IMG/VR virus record: IMGVR_UViG_3300037963_001480
Coordinates: 9,988 to 35,753 of that record
DNA from: a virus
DNA length: 25,766 nucleotides
Reading direction: 5' to 3' (one strand)
Shown here: positions 21,968-25,766 of the stretch, one piece after another
Position numbering within the stretch: the stretch's first letter is position 1
Layout: each line of letters begins with the position of its first letter
The notes under the pieces: model-generated
The model's database searches: none
Told to the model about the DNA's origin: nothing
The model's input: the letters and a program-made list of their open reading frames with translations, nothing else
Program-made: the position numbers and the translations under genes

Positions 21968-22269
21968 TCACCGCTTTCAGCAGGTGCTTCTTCTACTGGC
22001 GCACGTTCCAAGCCAAGCTGTGCAAGTGCTAGGTCGCCAACATAGGTCGCATCGTCTACGTCTGAACCCCAGTTGTTCCACGCATCGCCGGTCACATTTA
22101 GCAGACCAGAGTAGATCGGGTTTTCGCCCCACACTTCTTCGCCGTCTACCGTCACCTTCCCAAATGCGACTACGCTAAACTGCATTCCAAACTCCTGCGC
22201 GGAGTTGAGTTTTACCGCAACCTTGCTGGCGTTTAGTTCCGTTGTGGGTACTGTGTTTATTTCAATCAT
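21964..22269 (-). CDS. small structural/accessory protein after the tail fibre, 101 aa
   Basis: A 101-residue acidic protein: MIEINTVPTTELNASKVAVK, then FGMQFSVVAFGKVTVDGEEV, then a Trp/Asp-rich segment (DAWNNWGSDVDDATYVGDLA) and an Ala/Glu-rich tail. The ATG at 22269 has AGAGGAAT upstream; a longer start would overlap the whole 85-aa gene in another frame, so I reject it. It sits directly after the 85-aa gene and is coupled by ATGA to the MscS-like gene. I know such short proteins next to fibre genes in phages but cannot assign a role. Confidence 0.6.
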   Translation of the reverse strand: MIEINTVPTTELNASKVAVKLNSAQEFGMQFSVVAFGKVTVDGEEVWGENPIYSGLLNVTGDAWNNWGSDVDDATYVGDLALAQLGLERAPVEEAPAESGE

Positions 22270-22270
22270 T

Positions 22271-22528
22271 TTATTCCTCTGTTGATTCTTCTGCCGGTGC
22301 ATTCGCTTCAGCATACGCCGCCACAACAGCATCCGTTTGCACCGCCGCACAAATCGCTTTGGTAACGTCTGCCTCGGCTGAATAGTCATCGCCGGGAGTG
22401 ATTGGCTTGCGGTGATTGTTGCTTCCAACAACTGCACCGTCATCGGTGACGGTTGTGACTGTTTCCACGAAAACGATGCCGTTCGCCTCGATGTCGTGCC
22501 TTAATGTTTCTGATTTTTTTAATGCCAT
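22271..22528 (-). CDS. small accessory protein after the tail fibre, 85 aa
   Basis: An 85-residue acidic protein with a strand EANGIVFVETVTTVTDDGAV, a His/Arg/Lys patch (SNNHRKPITPGDDYS) and an Ala/Glu-rich C-terminus. It has no membrane segment. It begins 12 bases after the fibre stop and ends 1 base before the start of the 101-aa gene. Its base and codon use is more GC-rich than the window average, like the 3' half of the fibre, which suggests that the two entered together. Family and function unknown; a fibre assembly helper is a guess by position. Confidence 0.6.
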   Translation of the reverse strand: MALKKSETLRHDIEANGIVFVETVTTVTDDGAVVGSNNHRKPITPGDDYSAEADVTKAICAAVQTDAVVAAYAEANAPAEESTEE

Positions 22529-22540
22529 TTGATGTCTAAA

Positions 22541-25114
22541 TTATGCAATTTCTAAAACGCCGCACGCAGAAAACTCAAGTGCACCGCTCGTCCAGTTTGT
22601 TGCCGATTGTGTGCCGTATAATGTTACTGCCGATGCGTCATTAACCTGCCAGCGGTATGGACTTGTATTAAACGAGTTGCCGTTAAATATGACGTAACCA
22701 GCATTTAAAAACTGATATGGTGAGTCTTGGACAAAACTAAAAGGCAAAGCACCGATTTTCCACGCACTAACTCCGGTGGTTGTTGGAGAAGTGGTATGGT
22801 AATAGTACAGAATTACATAACACATTTTCCCAACGCGCACATAACGGCCAATAGCTGAGTTTGGTGATGAAAGCGTTGTCGAAAAATCGTCTTTGCTGAG
22901 AGTCGGGGTGAATGTCCCCTCTTTGTAATTTGATAAAGTTGTGTCACCGAGGTTGATGCCACCGCTGAACGTGCATAAGCCGGTATCGTCTATTGTCAAA
23001 CGAGTCGTTGCATCTGCGCCCGCCGTTTGCGTTTGAAACTCTAACTTGGACGAAGTCTTTGTGCCCGCTTCTGTTGCAATAATCTTCGCGAGAGTGCTGT
23101 CGGTGTCAGTATTTCCAAACCGAACTGCGCCAAGCGTCCCGTTATTGTCGCCGGTTGTGCGAGACAAAACAAGTGTTCCCCCGCCCGCTTTGTTAACGTG
23201 CAAATCAGCAATCGCGCCAGAAGCTGCGTTAGGCGTATCACCTACGACAACCACGCCGCTGTTGTTTATGGTGAGAACCTCTGTCCCGGTATCCGAGTTG
23301 TTGTGAGACGAAAAACGCAGCGTTGGCGTGCCATCACTTCCTGTGCGGTGTGCGCTAATTAGATACCCGTATTTGTCTACGGTGCTGGTTGATAAAGCCA
23401 AACTAGAAACTCCGGTGTTGTTCGTCGTGCCGGATGATGCGTTAGCTGGCAGCGCTTTAATTGCCGCACCCGAAAACGGTGTTCCGCTGGTGCTTTGCTG
23501 GTTTTTGCCGACTAGCAAACCTCCACTCGCGTCAATATCACCATCCGCAACGGTCGCCGCGCTTGTGCCGATTCGTGCTGCCGTAGCATTCAACTGAACC
23601 ACCGGCTGCACCTGCTTTACGCCGCTTGCGCTTGTCGTGCCATCCGCTGCGCCGCTACGGTCTTGAACGGTAAGTGATTGCGTTGGATTTGCGGAAAGTT
23701 CGTAGTCGGAGACGCAGCCAACGGCAACAATGCTGACGTTATCGAGCCAAAAACTTTCAGCAGCATCCAGACCAGCAAGCAGAAATTTGGGGGCGCTGCC
23801 AAAGCCGCCTTCAAGCACGACGCTATAATTGGCAAAACTTGTTGTCAGCGTTACCGACTCATTGAGCGCGGTGTTTGTTGTGTCGTCGTTGTTCTGAAAA
23901 TTAAAATACAGTTTGCTGCCGCCGGTTACAGCTTTAGCGTCAAAACTCAATCTATACCGTTTGTTGTTTTCAGTCGCGCCGCCGGTGTTGAAATAGTCTT
24001 TCCCGAGGAATGACCTTTGCGCGAAACTTGCGAGATTGTTTGTTCCGCCACCAAACGCTGCCGTCTGTGGGATTTTCAGCGCACCAGAATCGTTTACGGC
24101 TGTAATTGCAACCGCTCCCCAGTTGCCAACTCCGCTTGCGAAAGTGCGGTTTGCGGCATCGCCAATCTTCTCGGTCTGACTTGCATACTGGTCAGCAAAA
24201 TCAACGTCAGCACGTTCGTATGCTGTCTGCACCTCTGCGCTGCTGAGTGCTTTGTTGTAGAAGCGAGTTCGATATAGTGTGCCTTTGAACGGGTTATTAC
24301 ATATTACCAAGTCGGTGCAATTATTTAACCCGTGTGTCGCAGAGATTGTTGCCGTGCCTACTCGGTTTCCATTGTCATAAAGTGTCGCCGCCGTACCATC
24401 TACCGTCATAACTAGATGGTGAACTTTTAGGTCGTCTAAAACTTTTACTCCAAAATTAGTCCAACTGGCATTGTCATAAATACCTAGATTATAACTTTGA
24501 CTGCTTGTAGAACCAAAAACGAATCTTCCACCGTTGCTAAAATCAATTAGATAAGGGTCTGATGTTCCAAATTCGTCGGCTTTAATTACAAGCTCAAAGC
24601 TGAACTTGTTTTGCCCACCATACGCAGCACCCTCATTATCAGCGACTGCCGCGCCGGTTAAGCCTAATGTTGAAACAATGGCTGTCGCTCCGGCTGCTGC
24701 TGTTGATGTTAAAAGGTATTCCCCTCCACCGCTAAAAGTTAAAATTGTTCCTGAAGGTATTTCCGCCTTTAAAGCATCAACTGTCATACTGTTGACACCA
24801 ATAGAGTAGCCGCCTCCATTGTTGATATATGCAGCAAATGTTGACAGGTCTGGCGGTGAAGCAACGTCTATATTTCCTGTACCATCAAAATGCAGACCCT
24901 CGCCGTCACTCTGAACACCTGCTACAACTGGCTTACCATCAACAGTTAAATCTAACTTATTGTCAGCACCTTCTGTAATTTTTATAACGCTACTTCCAGT
25001 AGAAGCAGCCCATTCCATAACATCAGAAGATGCACCATCCGACTTAACAGTCGGTTCGTTCTCGTAAGAGACACCTGTTGTATGAATTGAACTTTGTTGA
25101 GTAATCCTAGCCAT
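22541..25114 (-). CDS. tail fibre with lectin-like domains, 857 aa
   Basis: An 857-residue fibre. After an N-terminal Ser/Thr-rich part there is an INNxxGY module (about 94-165). A concanavalin/LamG-type domain follows (about 168-305: FSFELVIKADEF, HHLVMTVDGTAATLYDNGNR, TRFYNKALSSAEV). Next is a carbohydrate-binding-type beta-sandwich (about 320-465, ending SFWLDNVSIVAVG). A long beta-helix-like stretch follows, with repeated short elements such as RLTIDDTGLCTFSGG and LTINNSGVVVVGD. The C-terminus (GTFTPTLS, YVRVGKMCYV) is a tail typical of fibre tips that meet receptors. No catalytic hydrolase motif is seen, so binding rather than depolymerisation is likely. The downstream half is GC-rich compared with the upstream half, hinting at recombination. 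Confidence 0.85.
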   Translation of the reverse strand: MARITQQSSIHTTGVSYENEPTVKSDGASSDVMEWAASTGSSVIKITEGADNKLDLTVDGKPVVAGVQSDGEGLHFDGTGNIDVASPPDLSTFAAYINNGGGYSIGVNSMTVDALKAEIPSGTILTFSGGGEYLLTSTAAAGATAIVSTLGLTGAAVADNEGAAYGGQNKFSFELVIKADEFGTSDPYLIDFSNGGRFVFGSTSSQSYNLGIYDNASWTNFGVKVLDDLKVHHLVMTVDGTAATLYDNGNRVGTATISATHGLNNCTDLVICNNPFKGTLYRTRFYNKALSSAEVQTAYERADVDFADQYASQTEKIGDAANRTFASGVGNWGAVAITAVNDSGALKIPQTAAFGGGTNNLASFAQRSFLGKDYFNTGGATENNKRYRLSFDAKAVTGGSKLYFNFQNNDDTTNTALNESVTLTTSFANYSVVLEGGFGSAPKFLLAGLDAAESFWLDNVSIVAVGCVSDYELSANPTQSLTVQDRSGAADGTTSASGVKQVQPVVQLNATAARIGTSAATVADGDIDASGGLLVGKNQQSTSGTPFSGAAIKALPANASSGTTNNTGVSSLALSTSTVDKYGYLISAHRTGSDGTPTLRFSSHNNSDTGTEVLTINNSGVVVVGDTPNAASGAIADLHVNKAGGGTLVLSRTTGDNNGTLGAVRFGNTDTDSTLAKIIATEAGTKTSSKLEFQTQTAGADATTRLTIDDTGLCTFSGGINLGDTTLSNYKEGTFTPTLSKDDFSTTLSSPNSAIGRYVRVGKMCYVILYYYHTTSPTTTGVSAWKIGALPFSFVQDSPYQFLNAGYVIFNGNSFNTSPYRWQVNDASAVTLYGTQSATNWTSGALEFSACGVLEIA
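24620..24835 (-). repeat. INNxxGY module, copy in tail fibre
   Basis: Residues about 94-165 of the fibre: YINNGGGYSIGVNSMTVDAL, then IPSGTILTFSGGGEYLLTS and AAVADNEG. It matches the module found twice in the 793-aa tubular protein and lies just before the LamG-type domain. Confidence 0.65.
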
Positions 25115-25130
25115 AACGTAGCCTTATGTT

Positions 25131-25493
25131 TTAGTAAGCTGTACCAGGCGTGTGAACACTATCGCCAATCTGCACGCTAAAAACCACGGCAGTTGTCGTA
25201 GCTGTTCCCGCTGCTGTACACGCTGTTACGTCTGTAAATTGTACGTCGCCTACGTCAGCCTGTGACATAGGAGAAAGTTTTATGTGGTAAACATCATCTG
25301 TAGCAACTCCATCTACACGAATGTACATATTTTCAGAGCCAACATTTTGAATCAATGCTGTTGCGTACTGATAACGTCCGTCAAGAAGCTTTACGTTTTC
25401 ACCGCCTCCTGCATCAAGAGGAACTGTAACTAAAGAAGGAGTGTTAACTGTGCCGTTTGTTACACGACCAGCTCTTAGAGATAAAGTAGCCAT
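25131..25493 (-). CDS. probable capsid-associated structural protein, 120 aa
   Basis: A 120-residue beta-rich protein: an N-terminal ATLSLRAGRVTNGTVNTPSL, then GRYQYATALIQNVGSENMYI, then HIKLSPMSQADVGDVQF and a Thr/Ala-rich C-terminus. The absence of Cys clusters and catalytic motifs, and its position between the capsid gene and the fibre, suggest a decoration, head-fibre or minor capsid protein. The first AUG (25493) follows the terminator by about 15 bases and no clear Shine-Dalgarno is seen. Family not recognised; a head-to-tail joining role is also possible. Confidence 0.6.
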   Translation of the reverse strand: MATLSLRAGRVTNGTVNTPSLVTVPLDAGGGENVKLLDGRYQYATALIQNVGSENMYIRVDGVATDDVYHIKLSPMSQADVGDVQFTDVTACTAAGTATTTAVVFSVQIGDSVHTPGTAY

Positions 25494-25508
25494 AATAGAA
25501 AAAGAAAG

Positions 25509-25534
25509 TGGAGGGGGCTTTTACACCCCCTCCA
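25509..25534 (-). terminator. rho-independent terminator after the capsid gene
   Basis: A perfect 9-bp stem, TGGAGGGGG (25509-25517) with CCCCCTCCA (25526-25534), has an 8-base loop. On the minus strand it is followed by CTTTCTTTTTC, a T-rich tract. It lies 10 bases after the capsid stop and 15 bases before the next start, so partial readthrough would set the level of the downstream late genes, as the terminator after the major capsid gene does in T7-type phages (analogy). Confidence 0.85.
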
Positions 25535-25544
25535 TTGTTATGAA

Positions 25545-25766
25545 TTAAGTAGTGCGACGACGACGATAGAATATCGGCAAGCAATGGCGAGCATCACCGG
25601 GGATGCCACCAAACACAGCTTGCGAGATGAACTTCAAGTAGTCACCGTACACGTTCAAGTCCTGCGTACCTGTATCAGACAGAGCAGTACCACTATTAGG
25701 AATCAAGAACTGATCCGTTAGAGTAACCTCACCGTTCCACTTCATAGAGTAAAACTTCTTGGCACT
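25545..25766 (-). CDS. major capsid protein, C-terminal part (probable, partial)
   Basis: The frame is open from the window edge to TAA (25545-25547), giving 73 residues of C-terminus: KKFYSMKWNGEVTLTDQFLI, then a turn, then YGDYLKFISQAVFGGIPGDA and a basic tail YRRRRTT. A strand-rich segment with 'NGEVTLTDQFLIPNSG' and a following helix is plausible for the edge of a capsid protein. The strong terminator right after it and the downstream structural genes support this. The identification rests on context more than on homology; it could be another virion protein. The 5' part lies outside the window. Confidence 0.5.
   Translation of the reverse strand, partial: SAKKFYSMKWNGEVTLTDQFLIPNSGTALSDTGTQDLNVYGDYLKFISQAVFGGIPGDARHCLPIFYRRRRTT

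Noticed and set aside
1-25766. CRISPR array, tRNA or insertion sequence
   Set aside because: No spaced direct repeats, no tRNA-like fold that meets consensus and no transposase or terminal inverted repeats were seen.

Overview
This window is part of a lytic-type tailed phage genome, most likely a podovirus. It is gene-dense on both strands, with start/stop overlaps (ATGA, GTGA, TAATG) at most gene junctions. It encodes a family A DNA polymerase with its replication partners. It also carries a short-tail structural set (adaptor, large tubular/nozzle-like protein, fibre, internal virion proteins) and no tape-measure gene. Several small proteins resemble types I associate with marine phage genomes (remembered resemblance, not a search). 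Base composition is intermediate, so I do not assign a host.

Left arm, plus strand, 1-7397: early/replication genes. In order: the end of an upstream gene, two unknown small proteins, a DUF1599/Nmad1-type protein, a Sak4-like RecA-fold ATPase, a small protein, a staphylococcal-nuclease-like endonuclease, an SSB-like protein, a predicted ribbon-helix-helix regulator, a small protein, the DNA polymerase (3'-5' exonuclease plus polymerase, with a UDG-like N-terminal region), a DUF3987-type P-loop ATPase and two small proteins. Two non-coding gaps carry structure: a dyad plus 7-bp tandem repeats at 2342-2393, and a nested stem structure at 2894-2981. A strong intrinsic-terminator-like hairpin lies inside the 5' end of the polymerase gene (3457-3513).

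Right arm, minus strand, read from 25766 down to 7398: late genes. The C-terminus of a probable capsid protein is followed by a terminator, a 120-aa structural protein and an 857-aa tail fibre with lectin-like domains. Next comes a run of about a dozen very small genes: two fibre-accessory-like proteins, an MscS-like mini channel, two small lipoproteins, two small membrane proteins, three very basic proteins, a spanin-like nested pair and a 42-aa repeat protein. Then come the tail adaptor, a 793-aa tubular protein, a head-fibre-like 80-aa protein, two internal/structural proteins, a 2026-aa polyvalent internal protein with a zincin motif, and finally a PD-(D/E)XK nuclease. The two arms converge at 7395-7400, where the stop codons of opposite strands form TAGCTA.

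Portal, terminase, RNA polymerase and a recognisable endolysin are not visible here. The most unusual items are the MscS-like protein in a lysis-type cassette, the terminator-like element inside the polymerase gene, the structured leader before the RHH gene, the sequence module shared by the tubular protein and the tail fibre, and the polyvalent protein.
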